A stretch of DNA of 64,000 nucleotides from Hymenobacter puniceus. GTDB taxonomy: Bacteria; Bacteroidota; Bacteroidia; Cytophagales; Hymenobacteraceae. Numbering within the stretch: position 1 is the first letter of the stretch; each line of letters begins with the position of its first letter. The notes below the pieces were generated by a model. That model was not told the origin of the DNA. It saw only the letters and a list, made by a program, of their open reading frames with translations, and did no database searches. Shown piece by piece: positions 1 through 8,709 of this stretch. The position numbers and the translations under genes were made by a program. The stretch is from NCBI RefSeq assembly GCF_014333525.1, contig NZ_JACSCX010000001.1:682001-746000 (forward strand), in the 5' to 3' direction.

Positions 1-170
1 AACGTGTTCTTGTAGACTTTGAACTCCAGGCCGCGGTTAAAGCAAAGCCGACGGAATTCGTTGATTTTCGCCACCGACATTCCCGACGCATCGGCAATGT
101 AGAACGCGTTGTGCGATTGGAACTTCTCGCTCAACTCGTCGACGAGGGCTTGTTTTTCTTCCCGGATCAT
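1..170 (-). CDS. rplJ: 50S ribosomal protein L10 (N-terminal part, cut by window edge)
   Basis: The first 56 residues of ribosomal protein L10 are visible, starting MIREEKQALVDELSEKF at position 170 and running off the window. L10 anchors the L12 stalk on the 50S subunit and so helps recruit translation factors. The residues seen (SVAKINEFRRL, then a GLEFKVYKNT segment) fit the N-terminal rRNA-binding domain of the family. It lies 19 bp after rplA in the usual secE-nusG-rplK-rplA-rplJ order, so it is probably in the same transcript. Identity rests on the N-terminus plus gene order. Confidence 0.9.
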   Translation of the reverse strand, partial: MIREEKQALVDELSEKFQSHNAFYIADASGMSVAKINEFRRLCFNRGLEFKVYKNT

Positions 171-189
171 ATCGTCGTGTTGATTTAAA

Positions 190-885
190 TTATGCGGAAG
201 TTACCGACGTGTCAACCGGAACAGCAGGCGACATCGTGCTCGAGAGCGTAATGCTCTTGATGTACGTGCCTTTAGCCGACGAAGGCTTCAGACGAATCAG
301 TGTCTGAATCACTTCAATGGCGTTTTCAGCCAGCTTCTGGTCGTCGAACGACACTTTACCAACCGAGCAGTGGATGATACCGGTTTTGTCAACTTTGAAG
401 TCGATTTTACCAGCTTTCACTTCCTGCACCGCTTTGGCTACGTCGGTCGTAACCGTACCCGACTTCGGGTTAGGCATCAGGCCACGGGGACCGAGCACGC
501 GGCCCAGACGACCCACTTTAGCCATTACGGCCGGCATGGTGATGATAACGTCGATGTCAGTCCAGCCTTTCTCGATCTTGGCGATATAGTCGTCCAGACC
601 AACGTAGTCAGCACCAGCTGCAGTAGCTTCGGCTTCTTTATCGGGCGTAACGAGGGCCAGAACACGAACGGTTTTGCCGGTGCCGTGGGGCAGCGTAGCT
701 ACGCCACGTACCATTTGGTCGGCTTTGCGGGGATCCACGCCCAGACGAACGTCGATATCTACTGAGGCATCAAATTTGGTATAGGTGATGTCCTTTACCA
801 CTTTGGCCGCTTCTACCAGATTCCGAACTTCGGTCAGGTCGTGCTTAGCAAGGGCTTCCTTGCGCTTTTTGCTTACTTGTGCCAT
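190..885 (-). CDS. rplA: 50S ribosomal protein L1
   Basis: 231-residue ribosomal protein L1, the mobile L1-stalk protein that contacts 23S rRNA near the E site and in many bacteria also represses its own mRNA. The family signature is present in the middle ([20 protein letters not shown], about residues 127-146), and the length is normal. The start is [12 protein letters not shown] at 885. rplK ends 18 bp upstream and rplJ begins 19 bp downstream, so the three are one operon. The C-terminus ends in a short threonine/valine-rich tail that is not needed for the assignment. Confidence 0.97.
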   Translation of the reverse strand: MAQVSKKRKEALAKHDLTEVRNLVEAAKVVKDITYTKFDASVDIDVRLGVDPRKADQMVRGVATLPHGTGKTVRVLALVTPDKEAEATAAGADYVGLDDYIAKIEKGWTDIDVIITMPAVMAKVGRLGRVLGPRGLMPNPKSGTVTTDVAKAVQEVKAGKIDFKVDKTGIIHCSVGKVSFDDQKLAENAIEVIQTLIRLKPSSAKGTYIKSITLSSTMSPAVPVDTSVTSA

Positions 886-903
886 GTCTACTCCGTCGTT
901 AGA

Positions 904-1347
904 TTATTCAGCGAAAGGAGAAGTGCCCGACACAGTGATGCCCATGCTGCGAGCCGTACCGGCTACCTGCAGCATTGCCGACTCCACTTTGAAAGCATTC
1001 AGGTCTGGCATCTTCGTTTCAGCGATGGTGCGCACCTGGTCCCACGACACGGAACCTACCTTGTTACGGTTAGGCTCTTTCGAACCGCTCTGGAGCTTGG
1101 CAGCCTCCATCAGGAGAACCGGCACCGGAGGGGTCTTCACAACGAAGTCAAACGACTTGTCGGTGTACATGGTGATGAGTACAGGACAAACTTGGCCGGC
1201 CTTATCCTGGGTGCGAGCATTGAACTGCTTGCAGAACTCCATGATGTTAAGGCCTTTGCTACCAAGTGCAGGTCCAACCGGCGGCGCAGGGTTTGCGGCG
1301 CCTCCCTTTATCTGAAGCTTCAGATAACCTCTAATTTCCTTGGCCAT
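904..1347 (-). CDS. rplK: 50S ribosomal protein L11
   Basis: 147-residue L11, which binds the GTPase-associated region of 23S rRNA. The N-terminus [20 protein letters not shown] is the family's proline-rich signature, followed by [12 protein letters not shown]. The start is placed at the ATG at 1347 ([12 protein letters not shown]). The frame is open for 12 more codons upstream, but those residues are not L11-like and the chosen start gives the usual length. It is separated from nusG by 191 bp that contain a long hairpin (1474-1526). Confidence 0.97.
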   Translation of the reverse strand: MAKEIRGYLKLQIKGGAANPAPPVGPALGSKGLNIMEFCKQFNARTQDKAGQVCPVLITMYTDKSFDFVVKTPPVPVLLMEAAKLQSGSKEPNRNKVGSVSWDQVRTIAETKMPDLNAFKVESAMLQVAGTARSMGITVSGTSPFAE

Positions 1348-1473
1348 TTGGTTTGTAAGGCTTCGGGCGCTGCATCGTAACACGCATTGCCCTCAGTTTT
1401 TTGATTGCTCCGAAGTGGAAGCACCACCGGTCCGGAGCGGATAACCGATGACGTTTGCTTGGTAGTAGGTGAA

Positions 1474-1526
1474 ACTTGAGCTAGAGACAGTCAGAGGCGT
1501 GGCATCCAACTGTCCCTAGCTCAAGT
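1474..1526 (-). repeat. Long imperfect hairpin between nusG and rplK
   Basis: Two 17-nt arms, 1474-1490 and 1510-1526, pair over their whole length except one internal mismatch, around a 19-nt loop. No run of U follows on the minus strand, so it does not look like an ordinary intrinsic terminator. It sits in the only sizeable gap of the secE-nusG-rplK-rplA-rplJ block. Possible roles are an attenuator, an RNA-processing site or a protein-binding element. These are inferences. Confidence 0.7.
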
Positions 1527-1538
1527 TCGCTCTATCTA

Positions 1539-2105
1539 CTATGACTCTTTTTCGACCTGCGTGTAGCTCAGCTCCATGGGCGTGCTACGGCCAAATATTT
1601 TCACGATTACGTTGAGCTTCTTGCGCTCTTCGAATACTTCCGAAACAGTACCCAGCATGCCGGCAAAACCACCGTCGACGATTTTTACCAGTTCGTTTAC
1701 CACGAATGGCGTTTCGAGTGTGGCCGTCTGCTCTTCTGCTTCGTCTACAATGCCGAGGATGTTGTTTACCTCCGACAGACGCAGCGGAATTGGCTTGGTG
1801 TTCTGGTTTGCAGCCTTGCCTTCTTTGTCGCTCAGGAAACCCAATACACCAGGCGTGCTGGTGATGATGTGGTCAACTTCACCGTGCGACAGATCAGCGT
1901 GGATGATGATGTAGCCGGGATACAGATTCCGCTCCCGTACGCGCTTCTTGCCGTTGCGCATCTCGTACACCTTCTCGGCCGGAATCAGTACCTGAGGTAC
2001 CAGATCAGAAAGACCGTGCCGGCCAATTTCCGTTTCGAGATAGGTCTTGGCCTTTTTCTCCTGTCCGCTCACCGAGCGAACCACATACCATTTCAACTCT
2101 CCCAT
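1539..2105 (-). CDS. nusG: Transcription termination/antitermination factor NusG
   Basis: 188-residue NusG, which binds RNA polymerase and couples transcription to termination and translation. The N-terminal NGN domain starts with KWYVVRSVSGQEKKAKTYLE, and the NLYPGYIIIHADL segment is present. The C-terminal KOW domain is recognisable in VKIVDGGFAGMLGTVSEV (about residues 140-157). The gene follows secE after 12 bp and precedes rplK, the standard order. The length is close to the usual 175-190. Confidence 0.97.
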   Translation of the reverse strand: MGELKWYVVRSVSGQEKKAKTYLETEIGRHGLSDLVPQVLIPAEKVYEMRNGKKRVRERNLYPGYIIIHADLSHGEVDHIITSTPGVLGFLSDKEGKAANQNTKPIPLRLSEVNNILGIVDEAEEQTATLETPFVVNELVKIVDGGFAGMLGTVSEVFEERKKLNVIVKIFGRSTPMELSYTQVEKES

Positions 2106-2117
2106 CTTCGCCGCCGA

Positions 2118-2312
2118 TTAACGGAATGAGTTGTAAAACGCTTCCAGACCAGTTTTAAAAGCCACGTCCATCAACCCAACAACAGCAGCGAATACCAGCG
2201 AACCGATGAGCACCAGACCAGCGCTCTTCTGGAGTTCCTCGAAGGAAGGCCACGTTACCTTGTAGCGCATCTCCTCGACGGTGTCGCGGAAGTAATTCGG
2301 TTTCTTGTCCAT
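2118..2312 (-). CDS. secE: Preprotein translocase subunit SecE
   Basis: 64-residue SecE, the small membrane subunit that clamps SecY in the protein-export channel. It shows the cytosolic amphipathic helix with the conserved KVTWPSFEEL motif (about residues 17-26), followed by a single membrane helix around residues 31-50. The start is the ATG at 2312 (MDKKPNYFRD). An 18-codon upstream extension has no family character. nusG begins 12 bp later, and tRNA-Trp lies just upstream in the same transcript. Confidence 0.96.
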   Translation of the reverse strand: MDKKPNYFRDTVEEMRYKVTWPSFEELQKSAGLVLIGSLVFAAVVGLMDVAFKTGLEAFYNSFR

Positions 2313-2379
2313 TGCTCGTCGCCTGGTTAGTGGCTTCTGATTACTCGCAGGCTGCGGACCTAGCAACCTGTATTCAATG

Positions 2380-2450
2380 CACGGGCGGAGAGATTCGAAC
2401 TCCCATCAAAGGTTTTGGAGACCTCTATTCTACCCTTGAACTACGCCCGT
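2380..2450 (-). tRNA. tRNA-Trp(CCA)
   Basis: A 71-nt cloverleaf can be drawn on the minus strand. It has a 7-bp acceptor stem (ACGGGCG with CGCCCGT), a TTCGAAT T-loop, and an anticodon loop CTCCAAA giving CCA. It lies between tuf and secE, a conserved position in Bacteroidetes. The CCA tail is not clearly encoded. Confidence 0.95.
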
Positions 2451-2489
2451 GTATGCGTCCGGCACCAGCTTGCTGCTGGATTGGGACTG

Positions 2490-2519
2490 CAAATGTATGG
2501 AACTCTATTTACAAAACAA
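2490..2519 (-). promoter_or_regulatory. Bacteroidetes-type promoter for tRNA-Trp-secE-nusG-ribosomal operon
   Basis: On the minus strand the -7 element TACATTTG (2490-2497) is preceded after exactly 19 bp by TTG (2517-2519), matching the TTG-N19-TAnnTTTG consensus of the group's primary sigma factor. The tRNA begins 40 bp downstream. The -33 element touches the foot of the tuf terminator hairpin. Confidence 0.75.
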
Positions 2520-2549
2520 ATCCGCCTCTGAAAAAATCAGAGGCGGATT
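2519..2549 (-). terminator. Intrinsic terminator after tuf
   Basis: A 13-bp perfect stem (AATCCGCCTCTGA paired with its complement) closes a 5-nt loop. On the minus strand it is followed by a U-rich stretch (TTGTTTTGT). It starts 29 bp after the tuf stop codon. Confidence 0.85.
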
Positions 2550-2577
2550 GCATTGATTTCCTAGAATCCAAGGAAAA

Positions 2578-3765
2578 CTACTCGGTGATTTCGGTTACCT
2601 GACCGGCACCTACCGTACGGCCACCCTCACGGATAGCGAAACGCAGGCCTTTTTCCATAGCTACCGAGTTGATCAGCTCAACCGAGATAGTTACGTTGTC
2701 GCCGGGCATTACCATTTCCACGCCTTCGCCCAGCGTGATGATGCCGGTTACGTCAGTGGTGCGGAAATAGAACTGAGGACGGTAGTTGTTGAAGAACGGC
2801 GTGTGACGGCCACCTTCTTCTTTCGACAGCACGTAGACCTCAGCCTTGAACTTGGTGTGAGGCTTAACCGAACCTGGCTTGCAGATAACCATACCACGAC
2901 GGATGGCTTCTTTCTCAATACCACGGAGCAGCAGACCTACGTTGTCACCAGCTTCACCACGGTCGAGGATTTTGCGGAACATCTCAACGCCTGTTACGGT
3001 CGACTTGAGGTTCTCAGCACCCATACCGAGGATTTCAACTTGCTCACCCGAGTTGATGATACCACGCTCGATACGGCCGGTTGCTACCGTACCACGACCC
3101 GTGATAGAGAATACGTCCTCTACTGGCATCAGGAAGGGCAGGTCGGTCAGACGAGCTGGGATTGGAATGTAGCTATCTACAGCAGCCATCAGCTCTTCAA
3201 TCTTGGGAACCCAAGTAGCGTCGCCGTTCAGGCCACCCAGAGCCGAGCCCTGAATAACTGGAATGTTGTCGCCGTCGAAGTCGTAGAACGAGAGCAGCTC
3301 ACGGATTTCCATTTCCACCAGCTCGAGGAGCTCGGGGTCATCCACCATGTCCACTTTGTTCATGAACACTACCAGCTGAGGAACACCTACCTGGCGAGCG
3401 AGCAGGATGTGCTCACGCGTCTGGGGCATTGGGCCGTCGGTAGCAGCTACCACGAGGATAGCACCGTCCATCTGGGCAGCACCCGTTACCATGTTCTTCA
3501 CGTAGTCAGCGTGACCAGGGCAGTCAACGTGAGCATAGTGACGATTTTCGGTAGCGTATTCTACGTGCGAGGTGTTGATCGTGATACCACGCTCCTTTTC
3601 TTCGGGAGCATTGTCGATCGACGAGAAGTCACGCTTGGCGGCCAAACCTTTGTTCGCCAGTACCATGGTGATAGCAGCGGTCAGGGTGGTTTTGCCGTGG
3701 TCGACGTGCCCGATCGTACCGATGTTCACGTGCGGCTTGGAACGATCAAAATTTTCTTTGGCCAT
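2578..3765 (-). CDS. tuf: Translation elongation factor Tu
   Basis: 395-residue EF-Tu, the GTPase that delivers aminoacyl-tRNA to the ribosome. All G-domain motifs are intact: GHVDHGKT near residue 18, the switch region with [17 protein letters not shown] near 81, NKVD near 136 and SALGG near 175. Domains 2 and 3 follow with no gaps. The start [17 protein letters not shown] is at 3765. The gene is preceded by tRNA-Tyr, tRNA-Gly and tRNA-Thr, which share a promoter at 4398-4427. No clear promoter is seen directly in front of tuf, so it is probably expressed with them. Confidence 0.98.
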   Translation of the reverse strand: MAKENFDRSKPHVNIGTIGHVDHGKTTLTAAITMVLANKGLAAKRDFSSIDNAPEEKERGITINTSHVEYATENRHYAHVDCPGHADYVKNMVTGAAQMDGAILVVAATDGPMPQTREHILLARQVGVPQLVVFMNKVDMVDDPELLELVEMEIRELLSFYDFDGDNIPVIQGSALGGLNGDATWVPKIEELMAAVDSYIPIPARLTDLPFLMPVEDVFSITGRGTVATGRIERGIINSGEQVEILGMGAENLKSTVTGVEMFRKILDRGEAGDNVGLLLRGIEKEAIRRGMVICKPGSVKPHTKFKAEVYVLSKEEGGRHTPFFNNYRPQFYFRTTDVTGIITLGEGVEMVMPGDNVTISVELINSVAMEKGLRFAIREGGRTVGAGQVTEITE

Positions 3766-3924
3766 TGTAAGTGAGATTAAAGAACTGTGTTGTGAGGAGG
3801 AAAACGCGACTTGCTTATACTGAAAGAAAGCGAAACGCAGCTCCGCTTAGTGGGGACTGCACGTCGCTTTGCTTTTCAGACTAGTCCAAACAGAGCAGCC
3901 GCGCTGCACCGCCGGTATAATGTG

Positions 3925-3996
<72 letters not shown>

Positions 3997-4087
3997 TAAT
4001 ACTTTGTACGTTCAGCAAAGATACGACAGGAGAAGTACAATCGTCATTGCGGCTGTATCTGCTCATTCCGCAGCTCTGCGAATACTG

Positions 4088-4160
4088 AGCGGGAGACGAG
4101 GTTCGAACCCGCGACCTGCAGCTTGGAAGGCTGCCGCTCTACCAGCTGAGCTACTCCCGC
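4088..4160 (-). tRNA. tRNA-Gly(TCC)
   Basis: 73-nt cloverleaf on the minus strand with a perfect 7-bp acceptor stem (GCGGGAG with CTCCCGC). The anticodon stem GCAGC/GCTGC encloses the loop CTTCCAA, anticodon TCC. It lies between tRNA-Tyr and tRNA-Thr. Confidence 0.95.
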
Positions 4161-4233
4161 GTAGTGTAAATAAGGAAACTCGTAGGCAGCCAACTTATTC
4201 TATTGCCTTGCGAGTCTCTTTATTCAGCAATCG

Positions 4234-4316
4234 TGGGGGGAGAAGGATTCGAACCTTCGAAAGCTTACGCTAACAGAGTTACAGTCTGTCCCATTTGGCC
4301 GCTCTGGAACCCCCCC
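4234..4316 (-). tRNA. tRNA-Tyr(GTA)
   Basis: 83-nt class II tRNA on the minus strand with a long variable arm. The acceptor stem is seven G paired with TCCCCCC, the discriminator is A, and the anticodon stem ACAGA/TCTGT encloses CTGTAAC, anticodon GTA. It is the first gene after the promoter at 4398-4427. Confidence 0.95.
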
Positions 4317-4397
4317 GATTGTTATTTCTTGGCCGTTTGCCAAGAAGTTCCCTTTCAACCGTTTCGCCTGAAGTGGTTATCTGGTTGAATTGAGTTG

Positions 4398-4427
4398 CAA
4401 AATTAGATGCTTTCTGATGCAAGTCAA
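4398..4427 (-). promoter_or_regulatory. Bacteroidetes-type promoter for the tRNA-Tyr/Gly/Thr-tuf unit
   Basis: On the minus strand TTG (4425-4427), a 19-bp spacer and TAATTTTG (4398-4405) match the group consensus exactly. tRNA-Tyr begins 82 bp downstream. Apart from this element, the 249-bp stretch 4317-4565 shows no gene or strong hairpin. Confidence 0.75.
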
Positions 4428-4565
4428 GCGCACCCTTGAAATTCGTTTAATATTTTTTCTTGCAGCCGACCCTGATTCACCTCTTTTTTAGGCTAACCAC
4501 TTGAGTGCTTTTACCAAGACACTATTCTATCTGGCAAGAAGTAATCTGACGTTTTTTTACTGTTG

Positions 4566-7157
4566 TCACTGCATCATGGCATAATAAGCCTTTACCTGCT
4601 CGTCTTTCTCTTTGCTGCGAATATCTTGCAACGTTGTTTTCAGAGCGGGCATACTGGATGCTAATATGCTCAATCCACGATAGGCACCTAACCGGACAAA
4701 GCTGCTGGGTGCAGTACGTGCCAGGCTTTCTAGGCGCTGAATGCCTTTCTCCCGCTCAATGGGAGGCATTCGGAGCATGAAAGTGGCAAAATCGGGCAGG
4801 TAGCTACGGTAGAGGTCAGCATCGCTCACATCGGGCAGGCGCCGCATAAACCACTGGTATTGCTCGACGCTGCTGCCATTGAGTGAATAATAGGTGGCAA
4901 TAGACGTCAGGACTTCCGCGTTGCTGCTTTCCTGCATGGCAGCAATCTTCTCCTGTGAGTTGGGGGTGGGAGTTTTGGCCAATGCCTGAATACCGGCACT
5001 AACGACCCGATAAGAGCTGTCGTTGAGGGCGGTTAGAAAAGCGTCAGAATAGTTTTCGTTGGTAAAAGAAGCCAGTGTGTTAAGCGCAGTAGCCCGTACT
5101 TGGCTGTTCTTATCTTTCAGCACTACTTGCTGCAGATCTTGGCGTACAGCATTGCCTTCGGGCCCTTTGTACCGGCGTAATGCTTGCACTGCTGCCTGGC
5201 GCACCGCCCAGAAAGGGTCGTTGAGTGCATTACGCAGCAAGGTGCTCACAGGTAACTCGGCACTTTTGCTGCGCAACTGCGCAACGGCTTCGTAGCGCTG
5301 CAGGTAGTTTTTAGCGTGGGCATATTGATATAGCAACTCTTCTTGGGTGCGCTCCTCCTCAATTTCAGCTAATAACTGCCCTTGGCCATCAAATTTTACT
5401 AAGCTCGGACGCTGAGACGAAGGAAGCCGGAAAGTCTGGTCAGCCTTCGTGACTGTGATGCGGTGGTCGGTAGGCTGGTTGTTGGCCCACACTGTAATGG
5501 TAACAGGCAGCCGGTAGATGGGCGTGAAAGTGGAATCCTGCAGCTGTTGCACGCGCATGCTCACTTGGCCATTGGCAAAGCTGTGTGTTACTTTCAGTTC
5601 AGGGTGGCCACGTTGCATAAACCATTGGTCGAAAAACCACATCAGGTCTTCACCAGTAGTTTCCTCGAAAGCAATGCGCAGCTTGGCTATTTCTGAAGTA
5701 GCGAACCTATTCTGAGTGAGGTAGCGGTTGAGAGAAGCAAAGAAAGCCTCATCGCCAACGTAGTTGCGCAACATGTGTAGTACACGTCCGCCTTTGTCAT
5801 AGGAATGACGGTCGAACATATCTTCCTGCTTGGCGTAACGGTAGCGGATCAGTGGTTCGCGTTTGCTTTGGGCTTCTTCGAGGTACCGACCTAGCTTTTC
5901 CTGCTGCACCAAGCCTGCAGCATCAGCGCCGTATTTGTGCTCGGCCCATAACAGCTCAGAATAGTCGGCAAAAGACTCATTGAGCGGCAAATTGGCCCAC
6001 GATTCGGTGGTTACATAATTGCCAAACCAATGGTGGAACAGCTCATGCGCCACCGTAGACTCGGCGTCGTATCCAACATCAGCCAACTCACGGGGAGTGA
6101 ACTGCACCAAGCTTTGCTCGAACGTGACAGCCGTGGTGTTTTCCATGGCTCCCGACACAAAATCGTGCACAGCTACCTGCGAGTATTTCTCCCATGGAAA
6201 GTCAACTCCAAGTTTTTTGGAAAAGTAATCCAGCATTTGCGGGGTATTGCCAAATATTTTCCTGGCCGTAGTGCTGAATTTAGGGTCGACGTAATACTCC
6301 ACTGACTTCCCGCGCCAAGTGTCACTGACCACAGCAAAGTCACCGACAGCCAGCATGGCCAAGTATGGAGCATGAGCCAAGCTTTGCTTCCATGTATCGG
6401 TACGGGTACCATCATTGTTTTTGCGCGATGCTACCAGCAGGCCATTGGATAGTGTCTTTAGCCCGGCTTCCACCGTGAGGCTGATTTCCTGCGTCATGCG
6501 CTGGTTGGGCCGGTCGATGGTCGGAAACCAGCAGGAACTGCCTTCCGTTTCGCCCTGGGTCCAGAGCTGGCGGGGCTTGGTTTTGTCGGTACCGAGTGGG
6601 TTGATAAAGTACAGGCCCTTGTCTTGGGTGATGGCTGCACTGCCGCCTACTTCCAGCTCATTCGGCTTGGCCACATACTGAATCCGAACTTGGCATTGCT
6701 CGGTACGAGAATAGGCACGGTCCAGCGAAATGGTTAGCTTCTTCTTGTCGTAACTATAGGTCAGGTTCTTCTCTTTTCCCCCATTCATTAGCCGCACGCT
6801 TTTTACATCGAAGCCTTTGGCATCGAGTACCAACTGGCTTTGCGGATAGAAGTGAGGCCTGACAGTGAGCGTAGCAGTACCGAGCAACCATTGTTTGCCC
6901 CAGTCGAAACGAACGTCGAGTTTGGTATCAAGCAGATCGTGGAGGATGGTAGCGGCCGGCTGTACCGGGTTAGTAGAAGGTAGCCACGAAGGCACGACGA
7001 GAATAGACGATGCCGCTTCAGGGGCCGGAGTCGATTCGGATTTCTTGTGCGTAGCTGCTTTGCTGCCTGCTGGCTTGGTACTCTTAACAACCTGTGCAGA
7101 AGCTTGAAACTGACACGCAAGGACCAGTCCCAGAATGCTGAGAACCGAATATTTCAT
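4566..7157 (-). CDS. M1 family metallopeptidase with C-terminal HEAT-like repeats
   Basis: 863-residue zinc aminopeptidase of the gluzincin M1 family, probably exported: residues 1-22 form a signal peptide ending ASAQ. The exopeptidase motif GAMEN is at about 336-340. The zinc site is HELFHHWFGN at 371 with the third ligand glutamate at about 394 (LPLNESFADY). The last 250 residues are helical repeats (FWAVRQAAVQALRRYKGPEG and similar) as in HEAT-containing family members. It probably trims N-terminal residues from peptides in the periplasm. It faces away from the biotin carrier gene, with 95 bp between the two starts. Substrate is unknown. Confidence 0.93.
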   Translation of the reverse strand: MKYSVLSILGLVLACQFQASAQVVKSTKPAGSKAATHKKSESTPAPEAASSILVVPSWLPSTNPVQPAATILHDLLDTKLDVRFDWGKQWLLGTATLTVRPHFYPQSQLVLDAKGFDVKSVRLMNGGKEKNLTYSYDKKKLTISLDRAYSRTEQCQVRIQYVAKPNELEVGGSAAITQDKGLYFINPLGTDKTKPRQLWTQGETEGSSCWFPTIDRPNQRMTQEISLTVEAGLKTLSNGLLVASRKNNDGTRTDTWKQSLAHAPYLAMLAVGDFAVVSDTWRGKSVEYYVDPKFSTTARKIFGNTPQMLDYFSKKLGVDFPWEKYSQVAVHDFVSGAMENTTAVTFEQSLVQFTPRELADVGYDAESTVAHELFHHWFGNYVTTESWANLPLNESFADYSELLWAEHKYGADAAGLVQQEKLGRYLEEAQSKREPLIRYRYAKQEDMFDRHSYDKGGRVLHMLRNYVGDEAFFASLNRYLTQNRFATSEIAKLRIAFEETTGEDLMWFFDQWFMQRGHPELKVTHSFANGQVSMRVQQLQDSTFTPIYRLPVTITVWANNQPTDHRITVTKADQTFRLPSSQRPSLVKFDGQGQLLAEIEEERTQEELLYQYAHAKNYLQRYEAVAQLRSKSAELPVSTLLRNALNDPFWAVRQAAVQALRRYKGPEGNAVRQDLQQVVLKDKNSQVRATALNTLASFTNENYSDAFLTALNDSSYRVVSAGIQALAKTPTPNSQEKIAAMQESSNAEVLTSIATYYSLNGSSVEQYQWFMRRLPDVSDADLYRSYLPDFATFMLRMPPIEREKGIQRLESLARTAPSSFVRLGAYRGLSILASSMPALKTTLQDIRSKEKDEQVKAYYAMMQ

Positions 7158-7252
7158 GCGTTGATGCGATAGGTATATGGGTCCTCAAGTTCCGAAATTA
7201 TTTGAGATTTGGCCTATCTTTAAGCCCATTTCCGCCCTCTCCTCCTCTCTCT

Positions 7253-7756
7253 ATGCTACAGGTTAGCACCAGCCCCACCCAAACTTGGGCCGTAGACTAT
7301 CGTGCCGCCGGCGCCATTACCTTAGACGGTCAGCCCTTTGATTGGGATTTGGCTGTATCCGGGCCGGGCCACTTTCATGTACTGCACGGTGGCCGCTCGT
7401 ACGTGGCGGAAGTAGTCAGTGCCGAATTTGCCACCAAATCCTTCCAGCTTAAAATCAATGGACAGTTGGTGGAAGTGCACGCCAAAGACCGGTTTGATCT
7501 GCTCCTAGACAAACTGGGCATGAGCAATGCCGCGGCCAACAAGGTGAATGAGCTGAAAGCCCCTATGCCGGGCTTGATTGTCGATATTCGGGTGGTACCG
7601 GGCCAAGTAGTTCAGAAGGGCGACCCCCTACTGGTGCTCGAAGCCATGAAAATGGAAAATATCTTGAAAGCACCAGGCGACGGCACCGTAGGTGCTATCA
7701 AAACTGGCTTGCGTGACAACGTTACCAAAGGGCAGGTGCTGATTCAGTTCAGCTAA
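7253..7756 (+). CDS. Biotin carboxyl carrier (biotin/lipoyl attachment) protein
   Basis: 167-residue protein whose C-terminal 75 residues are a biotinyl domain with the attachment motif EAMKMEN (target lysine near residue 136) and the preceding PMPGLIVDI segment. The N-terminal half is a small domain typical of the carrier subunit of acyl-CoA carboxylases. It would carry CO2 as carboxybiotin between a biotin carboxylase and a carboxyltransferase. No partner subunit is encoded nearby, and the next gene is pyrH. The start is the ATG at 7253 (MLQVSTSPTQTW). An upstream TTG in frame is less likely. Which acyl-CoA carboxylase it serves cannot be told here. Confidence 0.88.
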   Translation: MLQVSTSPTQTWAVDYRAAGAITLDGQPFDWDLAVSGPGHFHVLHGGRSYVAEVVSAEFATKSFQLKINGQLVEVHAKDRFDLLLDKLGMSNAAANKVNELKAPMPGLIVDIRVVPGQVVQKGDPLLVLEAMKMENILKAPGDGTVGAIKTGLRDNVTKGQVLIQFS

Positions 7757-7832
7757 CCAACCATAATTCCTGGGTTTGGCGCCCCACCGCGAGGCGCGCT
7801 TACCATCGTTTATACACTTAATTCCTCCGACG

Positions 7833-8618
7833 TTGAAGTACACCCGAATTCTGCTTAAGCTAAGCGGCGAAGCCCTGATGGGCCAACAGCAATACGGCAT
7901 CGATGCCACCCGGCTGATGCAGTATGCCGAGGAAATCAAGAAAGCCGCCGCCACCGGCACACAGGTAGCGGTGGTAATTGGCGGCGGCAACATTTTTCGG
8001 GGCGTGCAGGCGGAAGCTTTCGGGCTCGACCGGGTGCAGGGCGACTATATGGGTATGCTGGCTACGGTCATCAACTCCATGGCGCTGCAGAGCGCCCTCG
8101 AAAAGCTCGACGTGAATACGCGCCTGCTGTCCGGCGTCACTATTCAGCGGGTGTGTGAGCCGTATATTCGGCGGCGGGCGTTGCGCCATCTGGAAAAAGG
8201 CCGCGTGGTTATTTTTGGCGCCGGCATTGGCTCGCCCTACTTCACTACTGACTCGGCCGCGTCGTTGCGTGCCATCGAAATTGAAGCGGACGTGGTGCTG
8301 AAAGGTACTCGCGTGGACGGCATCTATACCGCTGACCCGGAGAAGGACCCCACCGCCGTACGGTACCCTACCATTACGTTTGACGAGGTGATGGCCAAAA
8401 ACCTGAATGTAATGGACATGACGGCCTTCACGCTCTGCAAGGAAAACAACCTGCCCATCATTGTTTTCGACATGAACAAGGCAGGCAACCTGCAACGGCT
8501 CATCGACGGCGAAACTGTAGGCACGCTGGTGACAATGAATCACCCGCAGCCCACGGAAACCGACAGCACAATCAGCGCCTTGCACCCCTCGCTGGACACT
8601 CCTTCCGAGCAAGCTTAA
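7833..8618 (+). CDS. pyrH: UMP kinase (uridylate kinase)
   Basis: 261-residue hexameric-type UMP kinase that makes UDP from UMP and ATP in pyrimidine synthesis. The N-terminus [16 protein letters not shown] is the family signature, GGGNIFRG follows at about 52, and [20 protein letters not shown] is the nucleotide-binding region. The start is taken as TTG at 7833 because it places [11 protein letters not shown] at the normal position. A more upstream TTG at 7776 would add 19 unrelated residues. The C-terminus has about 20 extra residues. frr follows after 91 bp, the common pyrH-frr pairing. Confidence 0.95.
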   Translation: MKYTRILLKLSGEALMGQQQYGIDATRLMQYAEEIKKAAATGTQVAVVIGGGNIFRGVQAEAFGLDRVQGDYMGMLATVINSMALQSALEKLDVNTRLLSGVTIQRVCEPYIRRRALRHLEKGRVVIFGAGIGSPYFTTDSAASLRAIEIEADVVLKGTRVDGIYTADPEKDPTAVRYPTITFDEVMAKNLNVMDMTAFTLCKENNLPIIVFDMNKAGNLQRLIDGETVGTLVTMNHPQPTETDSTISALHPSLDTPSEQA

Positions 8619-8709
8619 TCTGGATTAACGATTACAAATGATAAGCGCCGACCTCAGTCTGGAGCCTTGTCATTTCTAGTTTTCAATTCTTAATTCACCT
8701 CACACACCA

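Noticed and set aside
2803..3774. Long open frame on the strand opposite tuf
   Set aside because: It is a shadow of the EF-Tu codons. Its product has no domain or signal and the opposite strand encodes an intact EF-Tu.
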